Source of the DNA: Comamonadaceae bacterium
Lineage (GTDB): Bacteria; Pseudomonadota; Gammaproteobacteria; Burkholderiales; Burkholderiaceae_C
Length of the DNA stretch: 47,955 nucleotides
Assembly (NCBI GenBank): GCA_013297925.1
Contig: JAAFJC010000019.1
Span: forward strand, 1-47,955
Direction: 5' to 3'
Made by a program: the position numbers and the translations under genes. A model generated the notes under the pieces. It searched no databases. It had not been told where the DNA came from and saw nothing but the letters and a program-made list of their open reading frames with translations. Shown here piece after piece: positions 1 through 9,813 of this stretch; positions within the stretch are counted from its first letter, which is position 1, and every line of letters starts with the position of its first letter.

Positions 1-49
1 TTTTACCGAAGCTTTTGCGCAGGTCTTTGAGTTCGAGGATATGGCTCAT
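1..49 (-). CDS. livG: Branched-chain amino acid ABC transporter ATP-binding protein, N-terminal fragment
   Basis: Only the first 16 codons lie in the window. They read MSHILELKDLRKSFGK, the usual opening of an ABC ATPase just before the A-loop and Walker A. The start codon overlaps the stop of the upstream permease gene by four bases (ATGA), so the genes are translationally coupled. It would be the cytoplasmic ATPase that energises the LivH/LivM permease pair. LivG rather than LivF is inferred from the usual gene order. Confidence 0.75.
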   Translation of the reverse strand, partial: MSHILELKDLRKSFGK

Positions 50-1359
50 AGCGCGGCCTCCCGGCGCTTGATTTCTTTCTGAATATCTTCTTGGATCTCA
101 CTCCACTGATGCTTGAAATGCCTGCGCGTCAGTTCAAACAAACCAAAGCCCGTGAGCATCACAAAGCCAGCGCCAAACCAACTGTTGAGGCCTTTGGCGT
201 TAAGCGGAATCTTCATGAACTCCAGCTGCGGCCCCATCGCAGAATTGAGCTGGAGGTGATACACCATCTCAATCATCGCACCTGCGCCAAGCAAGGCAAT
301 CAAACCTGTGATGGCCAAGCCAAGATAACTCACCCAAAGCTTTCGCAAGAAGCCAAAAGCAGCCACGCGCAGATTCATCATGATCAGCGAGGCGATGCCG
401 CCCGGCGCATACATCACCATGAAGAGGAAGACGAGGCCGAGATACAGCAGCCAAGCCTTGGTGAGCTCGGAGAGCAAAACAAAGGCCAGCACCATCAAAA
501 TGCCGCCGATGATGGCGCCAAAGAAGAATGTGGCGCCGCCTAAGAAGGTGAAGAGCAAATACGCGCCAGAGCGGTAGCCGCTCACCGTCTCGCTCGTCAC
601 AATCTCAAAATTTAGCGCTGCCAAACCTCCAGACACACCGGCGAAGAAGCCTGCGATGATGAAGGCGATGTAGCGCACTTTTTGCGTGTCGTAGCCGACG
701 AATTCCACGCGCTCGGGATTGTCTCGCACAGCGTTCAGCATGCGGCCCAGCGGCGTGCGCGTGAAGGCAAACATCAAGGCTGTACAAACGATGGTGTAAA
801 GCGCAATCAAGTAATACAGCTGGATCTGCGGGCCATAAGTGAGCTTCATGCCGAAGATTTCTGGCTTCATGCCCGCCACGCGATTGCCGCTCACACCGCC
901 TTCGCCACCAAAGAACTCGGGGAACATAAGCGACATGGCCCAAACCAATTCACCAATGCCCAAAGTGATCATGGCGAAAGGTGTGCCTGCTTTCTTCGTG
1001 GTCACCCAACCGAGCAGCGCAGCAAAGAATAAGCCAGCCAAGCCACCGACGATCGGCACCAAACTCACAGGCAGCGACACACTGCCCTTGCTAACGAGAT
1101 TGAGTGTATGAATCGCAAGAAATGAGCCCAAGCCGGCATACACCGCATGGCCGAAACTCAGCATGCCTCCTTGGCCGAGCAGCATGTTGTAGCTCAGGCA
1201 AACGATGATCGCGATACCCATTTGGCTCAGCATGGTGTGCGAGAGCGAGCTGGTAAACAGCATCGGTGCAACGATGATCACGAGGCTGAACAGACTCCAG
1301 ATGATCCAGCGCCCCATGTTGATGGGTTTGAATTCGTAGTAGTTTTTTGCCATGATCAA
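46..1359 (-). CDS. livM: Branched-chain amino acid-type ABC transporter permease LivM, with C-terminal extension
   Basis: Inner-membrane permease of 437 residues. The first 330 or so are a hydrophobic LivM-like core, with the loop GMLSFGHAVYAGLG near residues 65-78 and the cytoplasmic segment TRTPLGRMLNAVRDNPERVEFVGYD (abridged: TRTPLGRMLNAVRDN) typical of these permeases. About 100 further residues form an extension with two extra hydrophobic segments and a charged tail ending KEIKRREAAL; most LivM proteins lack this. The start overlaps the livH stop by four bases. With its neighbours it forms an importer for branched-chain amino acids or, in this order, often aromatic or fatty acids. Substrate is not determinable from sequence alone. 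Confidence 0.9.
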   Translation of the reverse strand: MIMAKNYYEFKPINMGRWIIWSLFSLVIIVAPMLFTSSLSHTMLSQMGIAIIVCLSYNMLLGQGGMLSFGHAVYAGLGSFLAIHTLNLVSKGSVSLPVSLVPIVGGLAGLFFAALLGWVTTKKAGTPFAMITLGIGELVWAMSLMFPEFFGGEGGVSGNRVAGMKPEIFGMKLTYGPQIQLYYLIALYTIVCTALMFAFTRTPLGRMLNAVRDNPERVEFVGYDTQKVRYIAFIIAGFFAGVSGGLAALNFEIVTSETVSGYRSGAYLLFTFLGGATFFFGAIIGGILMVLAFVLLSELTKAWLLYLGLVFLFMVMYAPGGIASLIMMNLRVAAFGFLRKLWVSYLGLAITGLIALLGAGAMIEMVYHLQLNSAMGPQLEFMKIPLNAKGLNSWFGAGFVMLTGFGLFELTRRHFKHQWSEIQEDIQKEIKRREAAL

Positions 1360-2303
1360 CCCTCCCTTGAACCCATGAGACCCTTGGGTCGGAAGATGAG
1401 AATCAACACCAGCAGCAGATAAGGCAAGATCGCAGCGACCTGAGAAATCTTGACTTTCAAAACCACCCAGCCGAAGGTCGCTTCATTCACCGTCGCGCCA
1501 AAGAAGCGCAAACCATCTGCCAGAGACTGATTACTACCGACAGCAAATGCATCCAGCAGGCCGATCAGCACACTGGCGACAAACGCCCCCGGTAATGAAC
1601 CCATGCCGCCGACCACGACGACCACGAAGATGATTGACCCTACCGCAGTTGCCATCGCAGGCTCAGTGACGAATTGCGCGCCACCGACCGCACCCGCCAA
1701 GCCCGCCAGTGCTGCGCCTCCGGCAAACACGCCGGTGAACACCATGGGCACGTTATGCCCAAGCGCCTCTACGGTTTGCGGATGAGTGAGCGCAGCTTGG
1801 ATCACCAAGCCAATACGCGTCTTTTTGAGGAGCAGGAAAATCGAGCCAAGCATCATGATGGCAACCACCATCATGAAGGTGCGGTATTTAGGAAAGTCTG
1901 TGCCAAACACTTGCATGATCGGGCCATCGAGCCACGCGGGCTTGCGGTAATCCATCGCACCACGTCCCCAGATCAGCTGTACGATTTCCAGGATCAAATA
2001 GCTCAAGCCAAAAGTCATCAGCAGCTCAGGCACATGCCCAAAGCCGTGTACCTTGCGCAGGCAAACGCGCTCAAACACACCGCCCAAAATCGCCACCATT
2101 AAAGGCGCAATGAACAGCGCTGGCACGAAGCCGACGAACTGGCTCACGGTGTAGCCGAAATACGCGCCGAGCATATAAAAAGAGGCGTGCGCAAAGTTGA
2201 GCACGCCCATCATGCTGAAAATCAGCGTGAGCCCCGAGCTCAGCATAAACAGCAAGAGCCCGTAGCTCAAGCCGTTGAGGATGGATATGGTGATGAACTC
2301 CAT
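1356..2303 (-). CDS. livH: Branched-chain amino acid-type ABC transporter permease LivH
   Basis: A 315-residue integral membrane protein with the LivH signature: an N-terminal LNGLSYGLLLFMLSSGLTLI helix, the GVLNFAHASFYMLGAYFGY motif and a conserved VVVVGGMGSLPGAFVASVLIG segment near residues 225-250. It pairs with LivM to form the membrane channel. It follows the binding-protein gene after 132 bases that contain a strong hairpin, which probably lowers permease expression relative to the abundant periplasmic binding protein. The length is normal for the family. Confidence 0.92.
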   Translation of the reverse strand: MEFITISILNGLSYGLLLFMLSSGLTLIFSMMGVLNFAHASFYMLGAYFGYTVSQFVGFVPALFIAPLMVAILGGVFERVCLRKVHGFGHVPELLMTFGLSYLILEIVQLIWGRGAMDYRKPAWLDGPIMQVFGTDFPKYRTFMMVVAIMMLGSIFLLLKKTRIGLVIQAALTHPQTVEALGHNVPMVFTGVFAGGAALAGLAGAVGGAQFVTEPAMATAVGSIIFVVVVVGGMGSLPGAFVASVLIGLLDAFAVGSNQSLADGLRFFGATVNEATFGWVVLKVKISQVAAILPYLLLVLILIFRPKGLMGSREG

Positions 2304-2361
2304 GCGTCTCCTATTTTTGTTCGTGTCTTAGCTTAATGCATGTCTTAGCGAATATGTGACG

Positions 2362-2388
2362 AAAAAGCCGGGCAAGCCCGGCTTTTCT
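2362..2388 (-). terminator. Intra-operon hairpin with T-tract between binding protein and livH
   Basis: A perfect 11-bp stem (AAAAGCCGGGC against GCCCGGCTTTT) closes on a two-base loop. On the minus strand it is followed by a short run of T. This is a good intrinsic terminator or attenuator between the binding-protein gene (upstream) and livH (downstream). Confidence 0.75.
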
Positions 2389-2435
2389 TCAGGTGGCCCT
2401 GCAGAGGCTAGAGCCTAACAAAGCCCACCCTACGA

Positions 2436-3740
2436 TCAAGGACGCTGCATTTGGCAAGACGTTGGTGTAGAAGACACATACGCGTCCATCTGCTTCACCA
2501 CGGCAAAGTTAAAGCCGGTATTTTCTTCGCTGTAAGGGTTCTTCGCGTCAGCCTTCGTCCATTTGCTGATGAACATCGGCTGCTGGAGCTGGTGATCCGT
2601 CTTGCGCATTTGCACTTCACCGGCGAAGCCCTTGAAGGTCATGCCTTCCATCGCGCGAGCAACTTTCACAGGATCTGTGCTCTTGGCATTAGCCATACCT
2701 TGCGCCAGCATCGCGATACCGTTGTAGGTTTGGAAGGTATAGTAATCGTCGTTGAATTTCTTCTTGAAATCGTTGCGCAAGTTGGCCAGATCACCCGTGT
2801 AGTTGGAGTGAGAAATCGCCACTTGGCTCACGTTCATGTCTTTGCCTTGTGCCAAAGCGGTAGGCGTACCCGTGACTCCAGCGTAGTAAGCGTACAGCGG
2901 GATATTCATGCCGGCATCGTTCAGAGCCTTCACGAGCAAGGTCATATCCGTGCCCCAGTTGCCAGTGACGATGGTATCGGCGCCGGAGGCTTTGATCTTG
3001 GCCACGTAGGGTGCAAAATCTTTCACTTGACCCAGTGGGTGCAGCTCTTCGCCAGCAATCTTCACATCAGGGCGCTTGCGAGCCAAGCCTTCTTTGAAGA
3101 ATTTAGCCACTTGCTGACCATGGGAGTAGTTCTGGTTGATGAGATACACGTTCTTGACCTTAGGTTGGTCTTTCATGTAGCTGGTCAGGCCTTCCATCTT
3201 CATGGAAGTGTCTGCGTCCAAACGGAAATGCCAGAAGCTGCAACGCTCGTTGGTGAGCGCTGGGTCCACAGCAGCGTAGTTGATGTAAACCACTTCTTTA
3301 CCAGGATTGCGTTCGTTGTGCTTGTTGACGGCATCAATGATCGCTGCAGCAGCACCTGAACCATTACCTTGGGTTACGTAGCGATAGCCTTGGTCAATCG
3401 CGGCCTTCAGCGCGTTCAGGCTTTCCTGTGGGGAGCCTTTGTTGTCAAACGGAGCGACCTCGAAGGTCACACCGGCAGGATTCTTGCTGCCTGCAAAGCG
3501 CTCAGCCACAAATTGCCAGCTCTTGAGCTGGTTGGTGCCAACGTTGGCGAAGGGGCCTGAGAAAGGATCAATGTGAGCGATCTTCACCACTTGGCCAGCC
3601 AAGGGGCCAGCGGCTGCGGGGGCTGCCTTGGCAGGAGCCGCCTTGGCGGGAGCAGCAGGCTTAGCAGGCGTTTGCGCGAATACAACGCCAGAGCACGCGA
3701 AAGCAACGCTGAGCGCGAGAGTTTTGAAAGCGAAATTCAT
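2436..3740 (-). CDS. ABC transporter periplasmic substrate-binding protein, Leu/Ile/Val-binding (type I) fold
   Basis: A 434-residue exported protein. Residues 1-22 are a signal peptide (hydrophobic core ALSVAFACSGVVFA, cleavage probably before Gln23). An Ala/Pro/Lys-rich linker of about 20 residues made of AAPAK-like repeats follows, then a type I periplasmic-binding fold starting VVKIAHIDPFSGPFANVG. It delivers substrate to LivH/LivM/LivG. The linker is low-complexity but in frame. Having an acyl-CoA synthetase immediately upstream suggests the ligand may be a carboxylic acid that is activated with CoA after uptake, rather than an amino acid; this is inference. Confidence 0.9.
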   Translation of the reverse strand: MNFAFKTLALSVAFACSGVVFAQTPAKPAAPAKAAPAKAAPAAAGPLAGQVVKIAHIDPFSGPFANVGTNQLKSWQFVAERFAGSKNPAGVTFEVAPFDNKGSPQESLNALKAAIDQGYRYVTQGNGSGAAAAIIDAVNKHNERNPGKEVVYINYAAVDPALTNERCSFWHFRLDADTSMKMEGLTSYMKDQPKVKNVYLINQNYSHGQQVAKFFKEGLARKRPDVKIAGEELHPLGQVKDFAPYVAKIKASGADTIVTGNWGTDMTLLVKALNDAGMNIPLYAYYAGVTGTPTALAQGKDMNVSQVAISHSNYTGDLANLRNDFKKKFNDDYYTFQTYNGIAMLAQGMANAKSTDPVKVARAMEGMTFKGFAGEVQMRKTDHQLQQPMFISKWTKADAKNPYSEENTGFNFAVVKQMDAYVSSTPTSCQMQRP

Positions 3741-3875
3741 GTGGTGTCTCCAAGAAAAAACAATGGTAAGAGATTAACGGACGCGACTCGAAATCACGCT
3801 AGGGGATTGCCCGCATGCTTGCCCCTTGCACGTATGTGGCTATCGCGAATGTGACTGAACGCCAAGCTCGACAAC

Positions 3876-5519
3876 TTATGCAGTGGGCAGCTTGTAATCC
3901 TTGAGCTGTTCGCGCAGCTTCATCTTCTGCATCTTGCCGGTCGCGCCTAGCGGGATGGCGTCAACGAAGACCACGTCATCCGGAATCTGCCATTTAGCCG
4001 TCTTCCCGTCGTAGAACTTGATCAACTCATCGCGGCTCACCTCCATGCCCGGCTTTTTCACCACGGCGATGATCGGCCGCTCGTCCCATTTCGGATGCGG
4101 CATGCCCACGCAAGCAGCCATGGCAATCGCCGGATGCGCCATCGCGATGTTTTCTACATCAATCGAGCTGATCCACTCGCCGCCGCTTTTGATCACGTCT
4201 TTGCTGCGATCGGTGATTTGCATGAAGCCGCTCTCATCAATCGTGGCCACATCGCCGGTGGGAAACCAGCCCGCGCCAGCCTCGTCGTACTTCAAAGGAT
4301 CACCGCCCTCGCCTTTGAAGTATTCCTTCACGATCCATGGGCCTTTGACGAGCAGATCGCCATAGGTCTTGCCATCCCAAGGCAGCTCTTTGCCATCGGC
4401 ATCGACGATTTTCATATCCACACCATAAATCGCGCGACCCTGCTTCAAGCGGATCTTCATTTGCTCGTCTTGCGGCAGGCCCAGCTGCTTGTTCTTTAGG
4501 GTATTTAACGTGCCAAGTGGCGACATTTCCGTCATGCCCCACGCATGCAGCACCTCCACGCCATAGTCTTCTTGGAAGGCATGAATCATCGCAGGCGGGC
4601 AAGCGCTGCCACCAATCACTGTGCGCTTCAAGGTAGAGAATTTCAAGCCCGCAGGCTTCATATGCCCCAGCATCATTTGCCACACGGTAGGCACGCCCGC
4701 CGCATAGCTCACCTTCTCAGCCTCAATCAACTCGTAAATCGATTTGCCATCCATCGCCGGGCCGGGAAACACCAGCTTGCAGCCCGTGAGCGCTGCGCTA
4801 TACGGAATGCCCCAAGCGTTGACGTGAAACATCGGTACGACAGGGAGCACGCTATCTCGCGCAGACAAGCCCATCACATCCGGCAGCGCCGCCGCGTAAG
4901 CATGCAGCGTGGTGGAGCGATGGGAGTACAGCGCGGCTTTGGGGTTGCCGGTCGTGCCGCTCGTGTAGCACATGCTAGAAGCACTGTTTTCGTCAAACTG
5001 AGGCCAAGAATACTGGGTAGACTGCTTGCCAATCCAAGCCTCGTAGCTGATCAAATTGGGAATGCCACTATCCGCAGGCAATTTATCCGCATCACACATC
5101 GCCACAAACTGCTTGATCGTGCTGCAACGCGCATGCACCGCCTGCACAATCGGCAAAAAGCTCATGTCAAAACAGAGGATTTGATCTTCCGCATGATTGG
5201 CAATCCACACCACCTGATCCGGATGCAAGCGCGGATTGATCGTGTGCAACACACGCCCCGAGCCGCTCACGCCGAAATACAGCTCCAAATGCCGATACCC
5301 ATTCCAAGCCAGCGTCGCCACCCGGTCTGAGAACGCGAGCTTCATGCCATCCAAAGCATTCGCCACCTGCCGCGAGCGCTTGGCCACGTCACTCCATGTG
5401 TAGCGATGAATGTCGCCTTCCACCCGGCGAGAGATGATCTCCCCATCCGAATGGTGGCGATCCGCGAACTCAATCAAACTCGAAATCAACAAGGGCTGCG
5501 ACTGCATCAAACCTAACAT
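3876..5519 (-). CDS. Acyl-CoA synthetase (AMP-forming, fatty-acyl-CoA ligase type)
   Basis: A 547-residue adenylate-forming enzyme that joins a carboxylic acid to CoA through an acyl-AMP. The P-loop-like motif [10 protein letters not shown] is at residues 185-194, the WGMTE motif at 327-331, the hinge region with TGDVATID near 421-428, and the catalytic lysine in GATGKMQK at about 529. Length and motifs fit the medium/long-chain and 3-methylthiopropionate ligase branch. It is the first gene of the minus-strand set and lies 135 bases before the ABC binding-protein gene, so it probably activates the imported compound. The exact acid is unknown. Confidence 0.9.
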   Translation of the reverse strand: MLGLMQSQPLLISSLIEFADRHHSDGEIISRRVEGDIHRYTWSDVAKRSRQVANALDGMKLAFSDRVATLAWNGYRHLELYFGVSGSGRVLHTINPRLHPDQVVWIANHAEDQILCFDMSFLPIVQAVHARCSTIKQFVAMCDADKLPADSGIPNLISYEAWIGKQSTQYSWPQFDENSASSMCYTSGTTGNPKAALYSHRSTTLHAYAAALPDVMGLSARDSVLPVVPMFHVNAWGIPYSAALTGCKLVFPGPAMDGKSIYELIEAEKVSYAAGVPTVWQMMLGHMKPAGLKFSTLKRTVIGGSACPPAMIHAFQEDYGVEVLHAWGMTEMSPLGTLNTLKNKQLGLPQDEQMKIRLKQGRAIYGVDMKIVDADGKELPWDGKTYGDLLVKGPWIVKEYFKGEGGDPLKYDEAGAGWFPTGDVATIDESGFMQITDRSKDVIKSGGEWISSIDVENIAMAHPAIAMAACVGMPHPKWDERPIIAVVKKPGMEVSRDELIKFYDGKTAKWQIPDDVVFVDAIPLGATGKMQKMKLREQLKDYKLPTA

Positions 5520-5553
5520 GGGGGTCTCCTAAAGAATGCTCCGAGTATCACGT

Positions 5554-5580
5554 AATCCGCGATGCAATTGGATGCGGATT
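5554..5580. promoter_or_regulatory. Inverted repeat in the divergent intergenic region, possible operator
   Basis: AATCCGC and its complement GCGGATT form 7-bp arms separated by 13 bases. The site lies 35 bases before the acyl-CoA synthetase start and about 93 bases before the divergent NTF2-like gene. Position and symmetry fit a regulator-binding site, but no regulator gene is adjacent, so the role is a guess. Confidence 0.3.
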
Positions 5581-5672
5581 GCCCCTAGGTCATCTACGAT
5601 TTTCCGGTCACCTGAGTGATACACAACCTAGGTTGGGAAGCGCAAAATACTCAGATAACCCGAGGCCAAGCC

Positions 5673-6119
5673 ATGACAACCCAATCTGCCGATCTCCAAA
5701 CCCTCGCCGCTCTCAACAAGCGCTTCATCCACAACTTCGTCACCAACGATGTGCCCTCGCATGACGCGATCCTGCATCCCGATTTCCGAGCGATTTACAG
5801 CGCTGGTAATCACATTGACCGCGGCACATATTTGAAATACTGGGCAACAGGCTTCGACCCGAAAGTCATCACCTACTGGGATATGCGCGATCAGCGCATC
5901 AACGTGGTGGGCGACACAGCGCTGGTGGGCGCAACAAATCGCTGGATTCGCGTGATCAATGGGGTGGAAACAATTGGCATGACTTGCTACACCGACACCT
6001 ATGTGCGCGTTGGCGAGAAATGGCTCTGCATCTTGGCGCAACTCACGCCGGTGCAACCTGACAACTACCCGGGGGATGAGACCCTTGTGGTGAAGTATTT
6101 CAATGGCGTTTTGCAGTGA
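5673..6119 (+). CDS. NTF2-like/SnoaL-like family protein of unknown function
   Basis: A 148-residue protein with the alpha+beta cone organisation of the nuclear transport factor 2-like superfamily (DUF4440/SnoaL-like): an N-terminal helix with LAALNKRFIHNFV, then strands containing HPDFRAIYSAGN, GDTALVGATNRWIRV and TCYTDTYVRVGEKW. I chose the ATG at 5673 over an in-frame ATG 57 bases upstream because the later start gives a conventional length and the upstream 19 residues have no family character. These proteins are small binding proteins or enzymes with diverse substrates; no specific activity can be assigned. It is transcribed divergently from the acyl-CoA synthetase. Confidence 0.75.
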   Translation: MTTQSADLQTLAALNKRFIHNFVTNDVPSHDAILHPDFRAIYSAGNHIDRGTYLKYWATGFDPKVITYWDMRDQRINVVGDTALVGATNRWIRVINGVETIGMTCYTDTYVRVGEKWLCILAQLTPVQPDNYPGDETLVVKYFNGVLQ

Positions 6120-6138
6120 AGTGCTCACCACTCCGATT

Positions 6139-6202
6139 GCTATCAATTAAGTAGCGCATCGCGCAAATTCTATGCCGGCGAGTGGGCTAAAGGCTTAAAA
6201 AA
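6139..6202 (-). repeat. Dispersed 65-bp repeat (GCCGGCAT family), intergenic copy
   Basis: On the minus strand it reads TTTTTTAAGCC, about 15 spacer bases, then GCCGGCATAGAATTTGCGCG, then GCTACTTAATTGATAGC. It is a well-preserved copy between two convergent genes. Confidence 0.8.
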
Positions 6203-6204
6203 TC

Positions 6205-7122
6205 TCATTTCAAATGCTGTTTTAAAAAATCCAATGTGTCTGCCATGGACCTGCGTGTCATCGCTTCGCTGTAAATAAACTGACCGTCATTGGGCATCCA
6301 AGGTGCTTTGGATCGTCTGCCATTGACCTCAGGTCGATCCCATGCATGAGTCGTATCGACGTAGACCTGCCATTGCACAGGCTGACCAGCTGATTGGAGC
6401 ATTTGAAGCATCTTTTCGCAGTGCGCAGTAGGCTCCTCGTGATCCAGTTGCGCCATCAGACTCAGTACTGGGCGATCTACATCTGGGCGGATGAATGCAA
6501 TCTCAGGAATTGAGCCCCAAGCCCAGTGATGGCAAACTGGATAGACGCCCACGGTCGCTGCGTAGCGCAGCCTGCTTTTGCTGCGCATGCTACTGTCTGA
6601 TGCCATAGATTTGGAGGCCAAAAAATAGGCTACCGCCCCACCCCACGAAAACCCGACAAGGGAGACTTTCTTTGCATCAATCGATGGCACGGTCGCCAAG
6701 TAATCCAGCGCGGCATACGCATCCTTGGTGCCTTGCCAAAAATGCAGATCTGAGCGCTTGCCACAGATGTTGCCGGCTTGCCGCTGAGTCATGTGGTCAA
6801 GAATCAACACGGCGTAACCCGCATCAAGCATGAAGCGCGCCCACTCTTTCATGTGCGCCCCGACACCACCGCATGTTGGAGACAACACCACAGCAGGAAA
6901 AGGCCCCGCGCCAGTGGGCACATAAAGCCCCATTTGATGATCTTTCAACTCAGCCGCTGGCTGCGCTTTCTCAGGCCAAACCAGATCCGCCAAGCTCATG
7001 GGCGGCGTGCGCGGGATAAACGGAAACTTGCTGAAATCAATGCTTTGCGCTTTGATATCAGTTAACGCCATCAAAAGCGCCATGAGGGCAATGCAGCGAT
7101 AAAGTCGATCTATTTTTGGCAT
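6205..7122 (-). CDS. Secreted dienelactone hydrolase-like alpha/beta hydrolase
   Basis: A 305-residue protein with an N-terminal signal peptide (CIALMALLMALTDIKAQ, cleavage near residue 25), so probably periplasmic. The alpha/beta-hydrolase nucleophile elbow is GFSWGG with Ser159, following KKVSLV. A likely acidic residue lies in MAQLDHEEPT and the likely histidine in DTTHAWDRP near the C-terminus. Two cysteines near residues 84 and 120 could form a disulfide. The family hydrolyses lactones or esters, but this branch is poorly characterised and no substrate can be named. It lies 93 bases downstream of manC on the same strand. Confidence 0.8.
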   Translation of the reverse strand: MPKIDRLYRCIALMALLMALTDIKAQSIDFSKFPFIPRTPPMSLADLVWPEKAQPAAELKDHQMGLYVPTGAGPFPAVVLSPTCGGVGAHMKEWARFMLDAGYAVLILDHMTQRQAGNICGKRSDLHFWQGTKDAYAALDYLATVPSIDAKKVSLVGFSWGGAVAYFLASKSMASDSSMRSKSRLRYAATVGVYPVCHHWAWGSIPEIAFIRPDVDRPVLSLMAQLDHEEPTAHCEKMLQMLQSAGQPVQWQVYVDTTHAWDRPEVNGRRSKAPWMPNDGQFIYSEAMTRRSMADTLDFLKQHLK

Positions 7123-7152
7123 GTGTGCTATCTTACAGTTGGGACATACTTT

Positions 7153-7217
7153 TACTATATCGATAGCATTTCACGCAGATCTCATGGCGCCCAAGCCGCT
7201 AAAGTCTTGTGAAAATT
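7153..7217 (-). repeat. Dispersed 65-bp repeat, degenerate copy between manC and the hydrolase gene
   Basis: The plus strand contains TACTATATCGATAGC followed by CGCAGATCTCATGGCGCC, matching the family consensus with several substitutions. One end reaches the manC stop codon, so the copy fills most of the intergenic gap. Confidence 0.55.
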
Positions 7218-8259
7218 AGCTCAGCGCTTGCTTCATCAACTCAGACAGCCCTTTTTTGCAAACGAGAATACCTTCTTCAGTCTCCACGACGATCAGATCT
7301 TCCACGCCAATCAACACAACTTTTTTATTCGTTTTCACGTAATTGCGATTCGCTTGATGGAGCTTCACTGGGTGAGCCTGCACACTTTTGCCCGACTCTG
7401 CTTCCAATTCTGAGATTGCATCCCACGAACCCACATCGCTCCAAGCGCCTTGCATTTGCGCTACCGCAATGTTGGAGCTTCTTTCTAAAACAGCATAGTC
7501 AAAACTCACTGAAGGGCAAGCCTGCAGAGCCTGTTTGTCGAGAGCGAAATATGGCTGCGACAGCTTCCCATTTTTTACGGCCCATTCGCTGCAAGAGGCT
7601 ATCTCTGGCTGATATTTTTTCATTTCAGCGACAAGAGTGGCTACTTGCAATACAAAAATACCGCTGTTCCACACATATTGCGGATCTGCAATGAGTTGCT
7701 TTGCAATAGCAAGCTGCGGTTTCTCTACAAATCGTGTCACAACGCGGCAACTGGTCTCTGCAATGATGTCGCCTTGCTGGATGTAGCCATAGCCGATCGC
7801 AGGCTTGGAGGGCGGCACGCCAATCGTTGTGATGTAGTTGTGAGCCGCTCCATCAATGGCCTGCTTGATTGAAGCATTAAATGCAGATTGATCGGGAATG
7901 TAGTGGTCAGATGGCATCACCAGCAAGCAAGTGGGCTCTGTCTGCCTCATCTGCTGAAACACATACTGCGCAGCGCATGCAATAGCTGCTGCAGTGTTGC
8001 GTGCAATCGGCTCCAGCAAATAATGCAAAGGCTTATCTGTGTATGCCTCGGCATGCTTTGCAAGAGATTCTTTGTGTTCGTTACTGGCCACCACGACAAT
8101 GGCTTCCACATCATCGAGCAGATCGGCGCGCTTAATGGTGCTCGCAAACAGCGAGTTTTCATCAAAAATGGCATGGAATTGCTTAGGCTTGGCCTCCACG
8201 GAAAGCGGCCAAAGCCTCGAACCAGAGCCGCCACAAAGAATGATTGCAATACTTTTCAT
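7216..8259 (-). CDS. manC: Mannose-1-phosphate guanylyltransferase (single-domain form)
   Basis: Makes GDP-mannose from mannose 1-phosphate and GTP for surface polysaccharides. The N-terminus has the nucleotidyltransferase signature [14 protein letters not shown] with AKPKQF close behind; PSDHYI and RFVEKP match the metal- and sugar-binding segments. At 347 residues it lacks the C-terminal cupin (phosphomannose isomerase) domain of the roughly 470-residue bifunctional enzymes. It is therefore the monofunctional form, and a separate isomerase would be needed elsewhere. No other polysaccharide genes are adjacent. Confidence 0.88.
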   Translation of the reverse strand: MKSIAIILCGGSGSRLWPLSVEAKPKQFHAIFDENSLFASTIKRADLLDDVEAIVVVASNEHKESLAKHAEAYTDKPLHYLLEPIARNTAAAIACAAQYVFQQMRQTEPTCLLVMPSDHYIPDQSAFNASIKQAIDGAAHNYITTIGVPPSKPAIGYGYIQQGDIIAETSCRVVTRFVEKPQLAIAKQLIADPQYVWNSGIFVLQVATLVAEMKKYQPEIASCSEWAVKNGKLSQPYFALDKQALQACPSVSFDYAVLERSSNIAVAQMQGAWSDVGSWDAISELEAESGKSVQAHPVKLHQANRNYVKTNKKVVLIGVEDLIVVETEEGILVCKKGLSELMKQALS

Positions 8260-8331
8260 AGATTACTTGGATTGTATGACCGCAAATTTCACAGATTCAT
8301 GCGTGCCTCTCTACCTCTGGGACAATATGAC

Positions 8332-9795
8332 ATGCGATTTACTCCAGACCACCAAAGTTTCGCCCAACTCGGCGTCAGTTTTTACACCCGCCTCAACGCT
8401 CAGCCCCTGCCGTCGCCTTACGTAGTTGGGCAAAGCCGCTCTGTTGCCAAGGCGCTGGGTCTTGAGGAAAACTGGTTAGTGAACAATGAAGCTTTGCAAG
8501 CTTTGACGGGTAACGCCCTGCTTCCCGGCAGCCAGCCGCTGGCATCGGTTTATAGCGGGCATCAGTTTGGGCAATGGGCGGGGCAGCTGGGTGATGGGCG
8601 GGCTTTGCTGCTGGGTGAGATGCGTGATGCTCAAGGCCAGCCGCAGGAGATTCAGCTCAAGGGCGCGGGGCGTACGCCTTATTCGCGGATGGGGGATGGG
8701 CGGGCGGTGCTGCGCAGCTCGATTCGGGAGTTTCTTTGCTCGGAAGCGATGCATGGCTTGGGAATTCCCACCACGCGGGCGCTGTGCGTGACGGGCTCGG
8801 ATGCGCCGATTCGGCGGGAAGAGATTGAGACGGCGGCCGTGGTGACTCGCGTTGCGCCGAGCTTCATTCGCTTTGGGCATTTTGAGCATTTTGCGTACAA
8901 CGGGATGACGGATGAGCTACGCAAGCTCGCCGATTACGTGATCGAGCGCTTTTATCCCACTTGCAAAGATGCTGCGAACCCTTACGCTGCGCTGCTAGAA
9001 GCCGTGAGCGAGCGCACGGCGAAGATGATCGCTCAGTGGCAGGCCGTGGGCTTTTGCCATGGCGTGATGAATACCGACAACATGAGCATCCTAGGGCTCA
9101 CGATGGATTACGGGCCGTTTCAGTTTCTTGATGCGTTTGACCCGAATCACATTTGCAACCACAGCGACGACCGAGGGCGCTACGCGTACAACAAGCAGCC
9201 CAACATCGCTTACTGGAATCTCTTTTGCTTGGGCCAAGCTCTGCTGCCATTGATTTCGCCCGATGGCGAGCCCGATTTAGCCGTAGCAGCGCTAGAGTCC
9301 TACAAAACCATCTTCCCCGCTGAGCTGCATGCTCGGATGAGCGCAAAGCTAGGGCTGCCTGATGCGCCGGCTACTGAAGGCTCAAAAGCGGTGATTGAAG
9401 GCATTTTGAAGCTGCTAGCTGCAGGCAAGGTGGATTACACGATTTTCTGGCGGCGCTTTAGTCATGCGATCGCCTCCAACCAGTTCGAATCAGCGCGGGA
9501 TATGTTCCTCGATAGAGCATCTTTCGACGCATGGCTACTATCATTTCAAGAGCGCTCCGCGCATATTTCTTGCCGGCCAAACGCCGATTTGATGCTAAAA
9601 ACTAATCCTGTCTATGTGCTGCGAAATCACCTGGGCGAGCAAGCGATTCGCGCGGCGAAGCTCAAGGATTTCAGTGAGCTGGACAGCTTGCAAAAGCTGC
9701 TCGAATCACCATTTACCGAGGTGGCAGGGATGGAAGCGTATGCAACTTTCCCCCCAGACTGGGCCTCTACGATTGAAATTTATTGTTCGTCTTGA
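8332..9795 (+). CDS. selO: Protein adenylyltransferase SelO (YdiU/UPF0061 family)
   Basis: Pseudokinase-fold enzyme that transfers AMP to proteins. Recognisable segments are [22 protein letters not shown] (shortened: [17 protein letters not shown]), [28 protein letters not shown] and [10 protein letters not shown], which hold the inverted ATP-binding and metal sites. The protein ends CSS; its cysteine corresponds to the antepenultimate selenocysteine of animal SELENOO. The start at 8332 gives 487 residues, normal for the family, and has GGGA upstream; an ATG at 8299 adds 11 residues and has no ribosome site. The C-terminal third contains a degenerate repeat copy read in frame. It leads a same-strand run with msrB, which fits a redox-linked role. 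Confidence 0.93.
   Translation: MRFTPDHQSFAQLGVSFYTRLNAQPLPSPYVVGQSRSVAKALGLEENWLVNNEALQALTGNALLPGSQPLASVYSGHQFGQWAGQLGDGRALLLGEMRDAQGQPQEIQLKGAGRTPYSRMGDGRAVLRSSIREFLCSEAMHGLGIPTTRALCVTGSDAPIRREEIETAAVVTRVAPSFIRFGHFEHFAYNGMTDELRKLADYVIERFYPTCKDAANPYAALLEAVSERTAKMIAQWQAVGFCHGVMNTDNMSILGLTMDYGPFQFLDAFDPNHICNHSDDRGRYAYNKQPNIAYWNLFCLGQALLPLISPDGEPDLAVAALESYKTIFPAELHARMSAKLGLPDAPATEGSKAVIEGILKLLAAGKVDYTIFWRRFSHAIASNQFESARDMFLDRASFDAWLLSFQERSAHISCRPNADLMLKTNPVYVLRNHLGEQAIRAAKLKDFSELDSLQKLLESPFTEVAGMEAYATFPPDWASTIEIYCSS
9535..9607 (-). repeat. Dispersed 65-bp repeat inside selO (degenerate, in frame)
   Basis: The plus strand has TACTATCATTTCAAGAGCGC, then CCGCGCATATTTCTTGCCGGCC, then a TAAAAA tract. 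The order and spacing match the family, with about five mismatches in the 26-bp core. It encodes the segment around [15 protein letters not shown] just before the conserved [10 protein letters not shown]. Confidence 0.55.
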
Positions 9796-9813
9796 CTTTA
9801 AAGATTACACACC

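Noticed and set aside
2451-3359. 302-codon open frame antisense to the ABC binding protein.
   Set aside because: Codon-bias shadow; no ribosome site or protein-family resemblance.
6560-6640. Possible further copy of the 65-bp repeat inside the first secreted hydrolase gene.
   Set aside because: CTGCGCATGCTAC and a CCAAAAAAT tract are present, but the spacing and the GCCGGC core do not match the family, so I did not count it.
7888-8331. Extension of the selO frame by about 148 residues upstream.
   Set aside because: It lies on the opposite strand of manC and has no SelO similarity; the start at 8332 gives normal length and has a ribosome site.
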